Below are positions 16,214 to 24,124 of a stretch of DNA of 38,222 bases, piece after piece. The DNA lies in contig CAKZPE010000043.1 of the NCBI GenBank assembly GCA_937138495.1, forward strand, positions 1 to 38,222, given 5' to 3'. Below the pieces are notes generated by a model. That model was not told where the DNA came from and searched no databases. It was given only the letters and a program-made list of their open reading frames with translations. The translations under genes were made by a program, and so were the position numbers. The stretch's first letter is position 1. The number at the start of each line of letters is the position of its first letter. This DNA comes from an uncultured Oceanospirillaceae bacterium. Its GTDB lineage: Bacteria; Pseudomonadota; Gammaproteobacteria; Pseudomonadales; Balneatricaceae.

Positions 16214-17344
16214 TTACCGTGCACCGGTGACTTTCTTACGAATGAAGTTGTTGAACAGCACTGCAATCAGCAGCATTACCCCAAGGAATACCCGGAACCA
16301 GTCTGAGTCTATGCCGGTGAAGAATATTCCCATTTGTACGACGCCGAATATGAGTGCACCAAAGCAGGCACCGATGACGGAACCGTAACCGCCGGTTAAC
16401 AGGGCGCCGCCGATTACCGCCGCGATAATGGCTTCAAATTCTTTCAGCAGTCCGCGGTCTGCCGCTGCAGAGCCGAATTCAAATACCTGGCAGGCGGCAA
16501 ATACCGTGGCACAGAAGGCGGTAAACATGAAGAGCATGATTTTTACACGGTCGGTGGGTACGCCAAGATTCTTTGCCGCTTTGTCATCGCCACCGGAGGC
16601 AAAGATCCAGTTACCGAAACGGGTGCGTAGCAGGACAAACGAACAGATAACCATCAGTAACAGCCACCAGATAATCACCATGGGAATACCTGTTACGATC
16701 GGCGTGCCGTCGGCATAGACCTCCATCCAGCCGTTTGTACCCAGCCAGCTAAACAGGCTGGTGCCTATCTGACCACCGAAAGCGGCGGCGAGAATGTCAC
16801 CTTCGGCGACTTCGGACACACCGGAAACAATGGTTTTATTGGTAAACAGAATAGACAGTGCAATGGTCAGGCCACGGAGGATAAACAGGAATGCCAGCGA
16901 GACAATAAAAGATGGCAAGCCGGTTTTTACGACGATATAGCCGTTAATAAAACCGATTAACATGGCACCGGCAAAGGCAAACAGGATTGCTGTCCAGACC
17001 GGCCAGCCCCAGTAGAGAGCGGGAATGGATATCATCATACCGGCAAAGCCAATCATAGAGCCGATTGACAGGTCAAATTCACCGGCAATCATCAGCAGGC
17101 AGGCACCAATCGCAAGAATGCCCAGCTGAGCTGAGACGGTTGTCCAGTTCATGATGCCATCAGCATTAAACATGCCGGAGTCACCGGCAACGATGGCAAA
17201 GAAAATGAACATCAGAATTGCACCGGAAACAGACCCCAGCTCGGGACGGGTAAGCAGTTTTTTTAATGAAGACTCTGAACGTAGCCGTTCATCCGGGGGG
17301 ATGTTCTTTTGCGCGTGCTGCACGGGTGTCGTCATAGTGGACAT
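16214..17344 (-). CDS. Sugar/inositol ABC transporter permease
   Basis: A 376-residue permease of the RbsC/FrcC type with about 9-10 hydrophobic segments after a charged cytoplasmic N-terminus (residues 1-45). Family landmarks are GEFDLSIGSMIGFAGM near 106-121, NGYIVVKTGLPSFIVSLAFLF, and the coupling region GDDKAAKNLGVPTDRVK. It is the first gene of the six-gene minus-strand operon and starts only 23 bp from a putative IolR site. Its binding protein is divergently encoded at 17764. The ATG at 17344 has AGG about 11 nt upstream; a second ATG nine bases later is possible. Confidence 0.9.
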   Translation of the reverse strand: MSTMTTPVQHAQKNIPPDERLRSESSLKKLLTRPELGSVSGAILMFIFFAIVAGDSGMFNADGIMNWTTVSAQLGILAIGACLLMIAGEFDLSIGSMIGFAGMMISIPALYWGWPVWTAILFAFAGAMLIGFINGYIVVKTGLPSFIVSLAFLFILRGLTIALSILFTNKTIVSGVSEVAEGDILAAAFGGQIGTSLFSWLGTNGWMEVYADGTPIVTGIPMVIIWWLLLMVICSFVLLRTRFGNWIFASGGDDKAAKNLGVPTDRVKIMLFMFTAFCATVFAACQVFEFGSAAADRGLLKEFEAIIAAVIGGALLTGGYGSVIGACFGALIFGVVQMGIFFTGIDSDWFRVFLGVMLLIAVLFNNFIRKKVTGAR

Positions 17345-17366
17345 AGCTTAGTTAACCTGTTTTTTC

Positions 17367-17380
17367 AGAATCTGTTTTCC
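17367..17380. promoter_or_regulatory. Candidate IolR operator (permease-proximal)
   Basis: AGAATCTGTTTTCC fits AGAA-N6-TTCC but has less dyad symmetry outside the conserved bases. It lies 23 bp before the permease start codon. Confidence 0.4.
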
Positions 17381-17481
17381 GACTGGGGTTGCAGATCATT
17401 TTTATTTCCATTTTTTTGTTTTTATCTAAACCCTTCTGTACAGGCAGCCCGGCTTGATGATCAGACTGATATGGAATGACG

Positions 17482-17499
17482 ATAGAATAAAAATTCTAT
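17482..17499. promoter_or_regulatory. Candidate IolR operator (central)
   Basis: ATAGAATAAAAATTCTAT is a perfect inverted repeat with 7-bp arms and a 4-bp spacer, about 138 bp upstream of the permease start. It contains AGAA-N6-TTCT. Confidence 0.6.
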
Positions 17500-17651
17500 T
17501 TTTGCAATTATATAGAATGGATATTTTAATAGTGACTGGTTTGGTCTGAACGGATTTCTTTTTCCGGGTCCGGAAACGTTCAAGTTTAAGGCCGCGCTGT
17601 AGCGGTATTTTTCAGCTTGACAAGAAGAGCGGGAAGGCTCATTTTGAAAAT

Positions 17652-17665
17652 AGAATAAATATTCC
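17652..17665. promoter_or_regulatory. Candidate IolR operator (binding-protein side)
   Basis: AGAATAAATATTCC contains the dyad GAATA-AA-TATTC and ends about 98 bp before the binding-protein start, so it probably serves that promoter. Confidence 0.6.
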
Positions 17666-17763
17666 GGTAAATAAAAAATAAGAATAATGGCTTTATCTGA
17701 GTGGAGTGGCCGGGGTGCCATAACCGGCAGAGACTTTGCTATACGCTGAGCCAGGAGGGGAAA

Positions 17764-18726
17764 ATGAAAAAGCTACTGACTACCACGAAGGCCGTCGTTT
17801 TTGCCGGGCTGGCAACCGCAGGTGCCATGATGGCGCCTTTCACCGCGGTGCAGGCCGCCGATGAGAGATTCGTACTGGTGAGCCATGCCGATGATTCTGA
17901 TTCCTGGTGGAATACCATCAAGAATGCCATTAAAGAGGCAGGCGATCAGGTTGGGGCAAAGGTTGAGTACCGTAATCCGCCAACCGGAGATCTGGCAGAT
18001 ATGGCCCGAATTGTTGAGCAGGCTGTTGCCTCTAATCCGGATGGCCTGATCGTGACGATTGCCGATTATGACGTATTGCGCGGACCGATTGGCAAAGCGG
18101 TTAAAAAGGGTATCCCGGTGATTACCATTAACTCGGGTACTCAGGATCAGTCAGAGAAGCTGGGGGCATTGCTGCACGTCGGGCAGCCTGAATATGATGC
18201 CGGTTTTGGTGCCGGCAAGCGTGCGAAGGCTGAAGGTGTGAAGAGCTTTGTATGTGTGAATCATTACATCGAAAATCCGGCGTCGGTCGAACGTTGTAAG
18301 GGCTTTGCTGATGCGCTGGGTATAGAGCTGGGCGGTCAGATGATTGATGTGGGTAAAGATCCGTCTGAAATCGAAAAGAAGGTTCAGGCATATTTACGCC
18401 GCAATGATGATACCGGTGCCGTACTGACGTTAGGGCCGACGTCTGCACATCCGACCCTGCGTGCCCTTGAGAAAACCCGTCAGGCGGGCAACATTTATTT
18501 TGGTACTTTCGATCTGAGTTCTGAAATTGCGGGAGCGATTAAGTCCGGTGTCATTGATTTTGCGATTGATCAGCAGCCGTATCTGCAGGGTTACATACCG
18601 GTTATGACGTTGGCGCTGTACAGCCGTTACGGCATTGCACCGTCTAATCACATTAACTCCGGCCCGGGTTTTATCACTAAAGATAATATCCTGCAGGTTG
18701 AGAAACTGGCGGGCGATGTACGTTAA
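17764..18726 (+). CDS. Periplasmic inositol/sugar-binding protein of the ABC transporter
   Basis: A 320-residue type I periplasmic binding protein (RbsB/IbpA class). The N-terminus is a classic Sec signal (MKKLL, hydrophobic core, cleavage predicted after AVQA near residue 31). The mature part begins ERFVLVSHADDSDSWWNT, a family start in which the aromatic residues line the sugar site. The ATG at 17764 follows AGGAGGGG closely; an in-frame start 63 bp upstream would put 21 residues ahead of the signal peptide. It is transcribed away from its own permease and ATPase, in front of iolR. Substrate specificity is inferred from the locus. Confidence 0.9.
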   Translation: MKKLLTTTKAVVFAGLATAGAMMAPFTAVQAADERFVLVSHADDSDSWWNTIKNAIKEAGDQVGAKVEYRNPPTGDLADMARIVEQAVASNPDGLIVTIADYDVLRGPIGKAVKKGIPVITINSGTQDQSEKLGALLHVGQPEYDAGFGAGKRAKAEGVKSFVCVNHYIENPASVERCKGFADALGIELGGQMIDVGKDPSEIEKKVQAYLRRNDDTGAVLTLGPTSAHPTLRALEKTRQAGNIYFGTFDLSSEIAGAIKSGVIDFAIDQQPYLQGYIPVMTLALYSRYGIAPSNHINSGPGFITKDNILQVEKLAGDVR

Positions 18727-18876
18727 TCATGCATCTGCCGCGTGAGCAGAGATAAGGATGTTGCCGTGTATCAGAAGGTCGTCACAGCATTGATGCCATG
18801 GAAGGGTGAGGGGGCGCAGTCGGGGACCACGGTTCCGGTTGCGGATTCAGCAATTCAGAGAATGAATAACTGATTT

Positions 18877-18892
18877 TGGAAAATTTGTTCCA
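18877..18892. promoter_or_regulatory. Candidate IolR operator upstream of iolR
   Basis: TGGAAAATTTGTTCCA is an exact GGAA-N6-TTCC with one further complementary pair outside, 56 bp before the iolR start. It suggests autoregulation and control of iolR-iolG-iolB. The rest of the 222-bp gap after the binding-protein gene shows no gene or clear terminator. Confidence 0.75.
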
Positions 18893-18948
18893 TTTTCTTC
18901 ATGCTTGAGGAAAAATATGCAGCCTGAGCCCTGTGAGTGAGAACGATT

Positions 18949-19800
18949 ATGCTGTTGGAAAAAGCCCCTGAAAGTCTGGTTGAACTGAAACAAGCGATTA
19001 CGGAATGCCATCCCCGGTTGAGTAAGCGGTTGCGGCAGGTTGCTGAGTATCTGGTAGATAATCCTAATCAGATCGCTTTTGATACCGTGGCGGTTATTTC
19101 TAAAGATGCCGGTGTGCATCCTTCAACACTGGTGCGTTTTGCCAATTCATTTGGGTATACCGGATTCAGTGAAATGCAGCGCCTGTTTCAGCAAAAGCTG
19201 ATGCAGGAGGCTCCAAGTTATCAGGAACGGATCCGTATCGCCCGGCAGGAGTCCGAAGATATGGGGGAGGCACCGGATCAGTTACTAGAGCAGTTTGTGC
19301 GGGCGAATACACTGGCGCTGGATACGTTAAGCAAGACCACCGATGGCGCGGAGATGGAGCGGGCAGTAGAAATTCTTGCCAGTGCCAAAGCGACGCATAT
19401 TGTCGGTGTGCGCCGGGCCTTTGTGGTGGCCAGTTATTTTGCTTATGCATTGCGGCATATAGATCGCAGGGCTTACCTGATTGATGGTGTCGGCGGGATG
19501 TACCGGGAGCAGGCCAGTACTGTTGCGCAAGAAGATGCAATGGTGGCGATCAGCTTCCATCCCTATGCGGAGGAAACTCAGGACGTGGCTCAGGTCGCGG
19601 TTGAACGCGGTGTCCCTCTGATTGTAATTACAGACAGTCAGCTGAGTCCGCTGGCATCCCAGGCGACGGCCTGTTTTGTAGTAAAAGAAGCCGAAGTGCA
19701 TGCATTCCGTTCACTGGCGTCTTCATTATGTTTGGCACAGTCATTATCGATAGCTCTGGCTTATCGGTTAGATAAACAGCAGGCGCTGGATATCGTCTGA
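18949..19800 (+). CDS. iolR: RpiR-family repressor, likely IolR
   Basis: A 283-residue regulator. Residues about 10-85 are the RpiR-type HTH (LSKRLRQVAEYLVDNPNQIAF, then the helix region GVHPSTLVRFANSFGYTGFS). Residues about 125-260 are a SIS sugar-phosphate-binding domain (THIVGVRRAFVVASYFAYAL, and VAISFHPYAEETQDVAQVA). RpiR-type IolR represses inositol genes in alpha- and gammaproteobacteria and is released by a pathway intermediate such as 2-keto-myo-inositol or 2-deoxy-5-ketogluconate 6-phosphate. The ATG at 18949 was preferred to a GTG 12 bases earlier because of GAGTGAG spacing. iolG follows after 38 bp. Confidence 0.88.
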   Translation: MLLEKAPESLVELKQAITECHPRLSKRLRQVAEYLVDNPNQIAFDTVAVISKDAGVHPSTLVRFANSFGYTGFSEMQRLFQQKLMQEAPSYQERIRIARQESEDMGEAPDQLLEQFVRANTLALDTLSKTTDGAEMERAVEILASAKATHIVGVRRAFVVASYFAYALRHIDRRAYLIDGVGGMYREQASTVAQEDAMVAISFHPYAEETQDVAQVAVERGVPLIVITDSQLSPLASQATACFVVKEAEVHAFRSLASSLCLAQSLSIALAYRLDKQQALDIV

Positions 19801-19838
19801 ATCCGGACGATGAAGGCACCTGTCAAAGAGAACTTTAT

Positions 19839-20825
19839 ATGATCAATCTTTGTCTTTTTGGTGCCGGCCGGATTGGCGCAATCCATGCCGCCAACGTTGC
19901 CCGTCATCCACAGGTGAATATCAAATATATTGTTGATGCGCATGCGCCGGTAGCGCAACAGCTGGCGCAGTTATATGGGGCTGATGTTGTCAGTTCTGAG
20001 CGGGCGCTGGCAGATACTGAGCTACATGGGGTGATTATTGCAAGCTCCACCAATACCCATGCTGATCTGATTGAGCTGTCTGCGGCTGCCGGCAAGGCTA
20101 TTTTCTGTGAGAAACCGGTGGATCTGGATGTTGCCCGGGTAGAAACCTGCCTGGCCAGTGTGGAAACTAGTGGTGTGGTGTGTTCCATCGGCTTTAATCG
20201 CCGTTATGATCCGCAGTTCAGCAGCCTGCAGTGCGCGGTGCGTGATGGCAGTATCGGTAATCTTGAAATGCTGACGATCACCAGCCGTGACCCTTCTCCG
20301 CCACCGGCTGAGTATATCGGCGTGTCCGGTGGTTTATTCCGTGACATGATGATTCATGATTTTGATATGGCACGCTGGTTACTGTCCGAAGAACCTGTAG
20401 AGGTGTACGCGACAGCCAGTTGTCTGGTGGACCCTGCCATCGGCGAAGCCGGCGATGTGGATACCGCACTGGTCACCCTTAAAACGGCCAGTGGTAAGTT
20501 GTGTCAGATCAGTAACAGCCGCCGTGCCAGCTATGGGTATGATCAGCGCATCGAGGCGTTTGGGTCTGAAGGCATGGTGCAGGTGAATAATCAGTTGGAA
20601 AATACTGTGGTTGTCACTGGCTGTGCCGGTTCTCAGTCTGCTAAACCCCAGTATTTTTTTCTGGAACGTTATGAAGCGGCGTATCGTCTGGAACTGGATA
20701 ATTTCATTGCCTGTATCGCCGGTGAAGCAGAGCCTTTGGCTAATACCCATGATGGCCTGCAGTCTTTACGGTTAGCAGAAGCCGCTGTTGAGTCGTTGCG
20801 TACCGGTGCAGCGGTGCAGTTGTAA
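19839..20825 (+). CDS. iolG: Inositol 2-dehydrogenase
   Basis: A 328-residue Gfo/Idh/MocA enzyme of typical IolG length. The Rossmann motif LFGAGRIGAIHAANVA stands at 6-21, EKPVDLD near 94-100 contains the catalytic-region Lys, and GFNRRYDP and DMMIHDFDMARWL supply the substrate-side residues (Asp and His of the HDxD-type motif). It oxidises myo-inositol to 2-keto-myo-inositol with NAD, the first step of the pathway. It lies between iolR and iolB in a three-gene operon and is separated from iolB by 16 bp. Confidence 0.92.
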   Translation: MINLCLFGAGRIGAIHAANVARHPQVNIKYIVDAHAPVAQQLAQLYGADVVSSERALADTELHGVIIASSTNTHADLIELSAAAGKAIFCEKPVDLDVARVETCLASVETSGVVCSIGFNRRYDPQFSSLQCAVRDGSIGNLEMLTITSRDPSPPPAEYIGVSGGLFRDMMIHDFDMARWLLSEEPVEVYATASCLVDPAIGEAGDVDTALVTLKTASGKLCQISNSRRASYGYDQRIEAFGSEGMVQVNNQLENTVVVTGCAGSQSAKPQYFFLERYEAAYRLELDNFIACIAGEAEPLANTHDGLQSLRLAEAAVESLRTGAAVQL

Positions 20826-20841
20826 TTCACAGGAGAGGATT

Positions 20842-21657
20842 ATGTCGAAATTACTTTCGCCGGTTTCAGCCCCGGATGTCAGAGGGTGTATTCAGAAGGT
20901 GACACCTGAGTCTGCCGGTTGGCAGTATGTCGGCTTTGAAGCATATCAGCTGAAAGCGGGAGAACATCTGACACTGCAAACAGAGAATAATGAAGCGTGT
21001 CTGGTAGTGGTCAGCGGTAAAGCGGATGTCAGTACCAGAGCTGAACACTGGTCCGGGTTAGGGGCCCGTATGAGTGTTTTTGAGCAGCAGGCTCCTTATG
21101 CTGTTTATACACCGCCGCAGGATGAATATCAGGTAACCGCTCTGACGGATCTGGAACTGGCGGTTTGCCGGGCACCGGGCAGCGGCAAGTATCCTGCACG
21201 GCTGATTACTCCGGATATGTGTCAGTACGAAACCCGGGGCGTTGGCACGAACCGCCGGCATGTCTGCAATATTCTGTTCGGTAATATGGAGGCGGAAAGT
21301 CTGTTGGTCTGTGAAGTCATTACGCCCGGGGGAAACTGGTCCAGTTATCCGCCTCATAAGCATGATACTGATAACGTACCTGCAGAAACGCACCTGGAAG
21401 AGACCTATTACCATAAGATTAACCCCGAACAGGGATTTGTTTTTCAGCGGGTGTACACTGATGACCGCAGTCTGGATGAGACCATGAGTGTGGAAGATTG
21501 TGGGGTTGTAATGGTGCCTGAAGGTTATCACCCGGTCGGTGTACCTCATGGTTATGAGTCATATTACCTGAATGTCATGGCCGGGCCGTCACGAAACTGG
21601 ATTTTCCATAATGATCCGGATCATGAATGGATCATTGAAGCAGACCGGCAACAGTGA
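20842..21657 (+). CDS. iolB: 5-Deoxy-glucuronate isomerase
   Basis: A 271-residue bicupin that isomerises 5-deoxy-glucuronate to 2-deoxy-5-keto-gluconate, the substrate of IolC. The metal-binding cupin motif is clear: SSYPPHKHDTDNVPAETHLE, with the later LEETYYHKI and GYHPVGVPHGYESYYLNVMAG, as in IolB of other bacteria. The ATG at 20842 follows AGGAG; a longer in-frame start overlapping iolG has no ribosome site. It closes the plus-strand operon, with a strong terminator 21 bp downstream. Confidence 0.94.
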   Translation: MSKLLSPVSAPDVRGCIQKVTPESAGWQYVGFEAYQLKAGEHLTLQTENNEACLVVVSGKADVSTRAEHWSGLGARMSVFEQQAPYAVYTPPQDEYQVTALTDLELAVCRAPGSGKYPARLITPDMCQYETRGVGTNRRHVCNILFGNMEAESLLVCEVITPGGNWSSYPPHKHDTDNVPAETHLEETYYHKINPEQGFVFQRVYTDDRSLDETMSVEDCGVVMVPEGYHPVGVPHGYESYYLNVMAGPSRNWIFHNDPDHEWIIEADRQQ

Positions 21658-21678
21658 GGATTGATTGCTTCTGACATT

Positions 21679-21706
21679 AAAAAGCCCGTCTGATGACGGG
21701 CTTTTT
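21679..21706. terminator. Bidirectional terminator between iolB and the SemiSWEET gene
   Basis: AAAAAGCCCGTC (21679-21690) pairs with GACGGGCTTTTT (21695-21706) around a TGAT loop. The A-run and T-run make it work on both strands for the two convergent genes. Confidence 0.92.
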
Positions 21707-21719
21707 AATGGTGAGCGTT

Positions 21720-22001
21720 TCAGCTGCTGTGTTTTCGGCGTTGCTGGCTCCGCTTATAGATGGTCAGCCCCAGCACTGCCAGTGCAAGCACCAGGGTGAT
21801 CAGGTTTGCCAGTAGCATGGGCAGGTCTTCTACAATGATGCCGTATGTCAGCCACATGGCGACACCGCAGGTGAAGATGCTGTACATCAACAGGGAAATG
21901 CCATCGACATTGCCAGTACGCAGTATCTGAATAACCTGCGGAATAAAAGCAGCGGTGGTGCAAAAAGCGGCTGTCAGGCCAATCAGTGTTGTGGCGTCCA
22001 T
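21720..22001 (-). CDS. SemiSWEET (PQ-loop, MtN3-type) transporter
   Basis: A 93-residue membrane protein with three helices: about 5-25, 37-58 and 62-84. The first carries the PQ motif (AAFIPQVIQILRTGNVDGIS), the second the typical SLLMYSIFTCGVAMWLTYG. This is half of a eukaryotic SWEET and is expected to form a homodimer that lets small sugars or polyols pass down their gradient. It ends in a basic tail. The gene sits back-to-back with the inositol operon but on its own transcript, so a role in polyol movement is only suggestive. GGAA precedes the ATG. Confidence 0.88.
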   Translation of the reverse strand: MDATTLIGLTAAFCTTAAFIPQVIQILRTGNVDGISLLMYSIFTCGVAMWLTYGIIVEDLPMLLANLITLVLALAVLGLTIYKRSQQRRKHSS

Positions 22002-22242
22002 AGTGTTCCGGTACGGGGCAGATTTAGCCGTGGCAGCTTGAAAATGAGGTGGTTACCGAAGCATTTTCAGTTATCAGAGGGCGGCGATTATAGGGAGTGA
22101 TGTTGCTGCGCACAAGATGCTGGTGGACCGTTTTGTATGAATAATTGATGACGTTCTGCTGTGGGTAATGATATCTGGCTGGCGCGTGTTTTAACCGGGG
22201 GGAGGGCTTATCCGGTAAAGGCCTGAAATGTTTCAGAAAAGA

Positions 22243-22278
22243 AAGCTACCGGAGCCGGTGAGGAAGGTCCGGTAGCTT
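22243..22278 (-). terminator. Terminator of cysDN
   Basis: AAGCTACCGGA (22243-22253) pairs with TCCGGTAGCTT (22268-22278) with a 14-nt loop. On the minus strand the stem runs into TTCTTTTCTG. A second, shorter stem (22289-22295 with 22304-22310) lies between it and the cysN stop. The 329-bp gap 22002-22330 holds nothing else that I can recognise. Confidence 0.75.
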
Positions 22279-22330
22279 AAAAGGGGCAGGTGACAGCCAG
22301 TCTTGTCACCGGCCGGGTAAAAGCGTTTGC

Positions 22331-24025
22331 TTACAGCTGCTTGCTGATCAGCTCCATGATTGCCTCATACTGTTCCTGAACTGTGGTCCGGTCGGTATTC
22401 AGACTCAGTTCGGCGTCACCGGCATTCAGGTCGACATGATAGGCACCGCTTACATTTTGTTTTGCGCTGATCAGAACGATTAATCCTTGCTGGTTCAGTA
22501 AGTTAGCAGTTACTTCTGTGTTATCGCCCAGGTCGTCTGCATTCAGTGTGACCACTGCACGCCCCTGACGGAACAGACTTTGCTCTACTGCGTTCAATAA
22601 CTGAGTGCGGCTCTGATCATTCTCGCCGGTAATGACCAGGCTGAATGGCTTCTGACCAAATCGCTGAGCTTTAGCTTCGCTGCTCACAGGGCCTTCGGTT
22701 AAGAGAGATGCCTGTTGTTCCTGCTGATCGTTAACGATCATCCCGGCTGCTACGGTGGCATTGGTCAGACGGTCAATGACAATGAATGAACCGGTGCTGG
22801 CTACTTGCTGGTAATCATCTGCAATGATTGCCTGTTCAAGTGAGATTTCACAGCGGCCGATTTCGTTCAGTGTCAGGCTGGAAGCCGGCTGGTGGTCCTG
22901 GGTGTTTACGTCTACCCGGTGCCGAATGCTGCTGATCTTTCCGGTCAGGGTCTGGGTGGCAAGCTTGATGTCATAATCGCGGCCAGTTTCCAGCTTAGCA
23001 TCGGTTAACCATACCAGGTTGGCATCAAAGCGTTCATGGGTTTCAGGTACCGTTTCACTGTGGACCAGGGTATCGCCACGGCTAATGTCGATCTCGTCTT
23101 CCAGTGTCAGGGTGACTGCCATTTGTGCGCTGGCAGATGCCAGCTCGCCTTCCATTGTGACAATGGATTTAACAGTACTTTGTTTGCCAGAGGGTAATAC
23201 GGTTACCTGATCACCGGGTTTCACTGAGCCGGCGGCAATCGTGCCGCAATAACCACGAAAGTCCAGATTTGGCCGGTTAACATACTGAACCGGAAAACGC
23301 AGGGCCTGCTGGTTGTTATCTTCTTCCAGTTCGACGTTTTCCAGAAGGTCCATCAGAGAGCCGTCTTGATACCAGGGTGTGTGTTCACTGGTGCTGACAA
23401 CGTTATCCCCGTTCAGTGCCGACATCGGTACGAAGCGAATATCCTTGAGGTTGAGGTTAGCCGCGAAAGACAGGTATTCCTGTTTAATGTCTTCAAAACG
23501 TTCCTGACTGAAGTCAACCAGATCCATTTTGTTGATTGCAACTACGGTGTGCTTGATCCCCAGTAGCGACGCGATAAAGCTGTGACGCTTGGTTTGTACC
23601 TGAACACCGTAGCGGGCATCTATAAGAATAATCGCCAGATCACAGGTGGATGCACCGGTTGCCATGTTCCGGGTGTATTGTTCGTGGCCCGGGGTGTCAG
23701 CAATGATGAATTTACGTTTGTCAGTGGAAAAGTAACGGTACGCAACGTCAATGGTGATGCCCTGTTCGCGTTCAGCCTGTAAACCGTCAACCAGCAGGGC
23801 GAGGTCAAGGGCTTCACCGGCGTTCCCCTGTTTGGCATTGTCGGCGTGTAATGCTGCTAACTGGTCTTCGTAAAGCATTTTTGTGTCGTGCAGCAGGCGG
23901 CCGATCAGGGTGGATTTGCCGTCGTCTACACTGCCGCAGGTCAGAAACCGCAGCAGCTCTTTGTTTTCATGTTGGGTCAGATATGCGTTGATATCTTCAG
24001 CGATCAGTTCTGATTGATGGCTCAT
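22331..24025 (-). CDS. cysN: Sulfate adenylyltransferase subunit 1 with a decayed APS kinase-like C-terminus
   Basis: A 564-residue GTPase subunit of ATP sulfurylase. The P-loop GSVDDGKST is at 31-39, followed by [25 protein letters not shown] and NKMDLVD, then EF-Tu-like beta barrels to about residue 440. Residues 456-564 begin FGQKP, as at the junction to the APS kinase domain in CysNC fusions, and continue [19 protein letters not shown] where an APS kinase has GLxGxGKST. The P-loop Lys is gone, and the domain is about 109 residues instead of about 170-200, with the APS-binding middle missing. So GTPase activity is expected but APS kinase is not. The ATG at 24025 (AGGA, 8 nt) replaces a start 72 bases upstream. 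Confidence 0.92.
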   Translation of the reverse strand: MSHQSELIAEDINAYLTQHENKELLRFLTCGSVDDGKSTLIGRLLHDTKMLYEDQLAALHADNAKQGNAGEALDLALLVDGLQAEREQGITIDVAYRYFSTDKRKFIIADTPGHEQYTRNMATGASTCDLAIILIDARYGVQVQTKRHSFIASLLGIKHTVVAINKMDLVDFSQERFEDIKQEYLSFAANLNLKDIRFVPMSALNGDNVVSTSEHTPWYQDGSLMDLLENVELEEDNNQQALRFPVQYVNRPNLDFRGYCGTIAAGSVKPGDQVTVLPSGKQSTVKSIVTMEGELASASAQMAVTLTLEDEIDISRGDTLVHSETVPETHERFDANLVWLTDAKLETGRDYDIKLATQTLTGKISSIRHRVDVNTQDHQPASSLTLNEIGRCEISLEQAIIADDYQQVASTGSFIVIDRLTNATVAAGMIVNDQQEQQASLLTEGPVSSEAKAQRFGQKPFSLVITGENDQSRTQLLNAVEQSLFRQGRAVVTLNADDLGDNTEVTANLLNQQGLIVLISAKQNVSGAYHVDLNAGDAELSLNTDRTTVQEQYEAIMELISKQL

Positions 24026-24088
24026 GGTGCTAATCCTGCTATTCCATCTGCCGTTTTGTGTGGCAGACAGAGAAAAATATAAGGGTAT

Positions 24089-24115
24089 CGCCGGCACTGT
24101 GTACGCGTGCCGGCG
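24089..24115 (-). other. Strong stem-loop between cysD and cysN
   Basis: CGCCGGCAC (24089-24097) and GTGCCGGCG (24107-24115) form a perfect 9-bp GC-rich stem with a 9-nt loop in the 99-bp gap between two genes whose products form one enzyme. A U-rich stretch (TATATTTTTCTC on the minus strand) begins only about 8 nt later. It may be a processing or attenuation element. Confidence 0.6.
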
Positions 24116-24124
24116 CTGGTGTGA

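Larger units (their letters stand above)
17345..17763. promoter_or_regulatory. Divergent control region with three candidate IolR sites
   Basis: A 419-bp A+T-rich gap between the oppositely transcribed permease and binding-protein genes. I see no gene in it. Three sequences fit [AG]GAA-N6-TTC[CT]: 17367-17380 (AGAATCTGTTTTCC), 17484-17497 (AGAATAAAAATTCT) and 17652-17665 (AGAATAAATATTCC). The reported recognition motif for the RpiR-type IolR of Sinorhizobium meliloti is GGAA-N6-TTCC. The middle site is part of a longer perfect inverted repeat, ATAGAAT-N4-ATTCTAT, at 17482-17499. The region should drive both the catabolic operon and the binding protein, and the spread of sites would allow looping. 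Confidence 0.65.
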
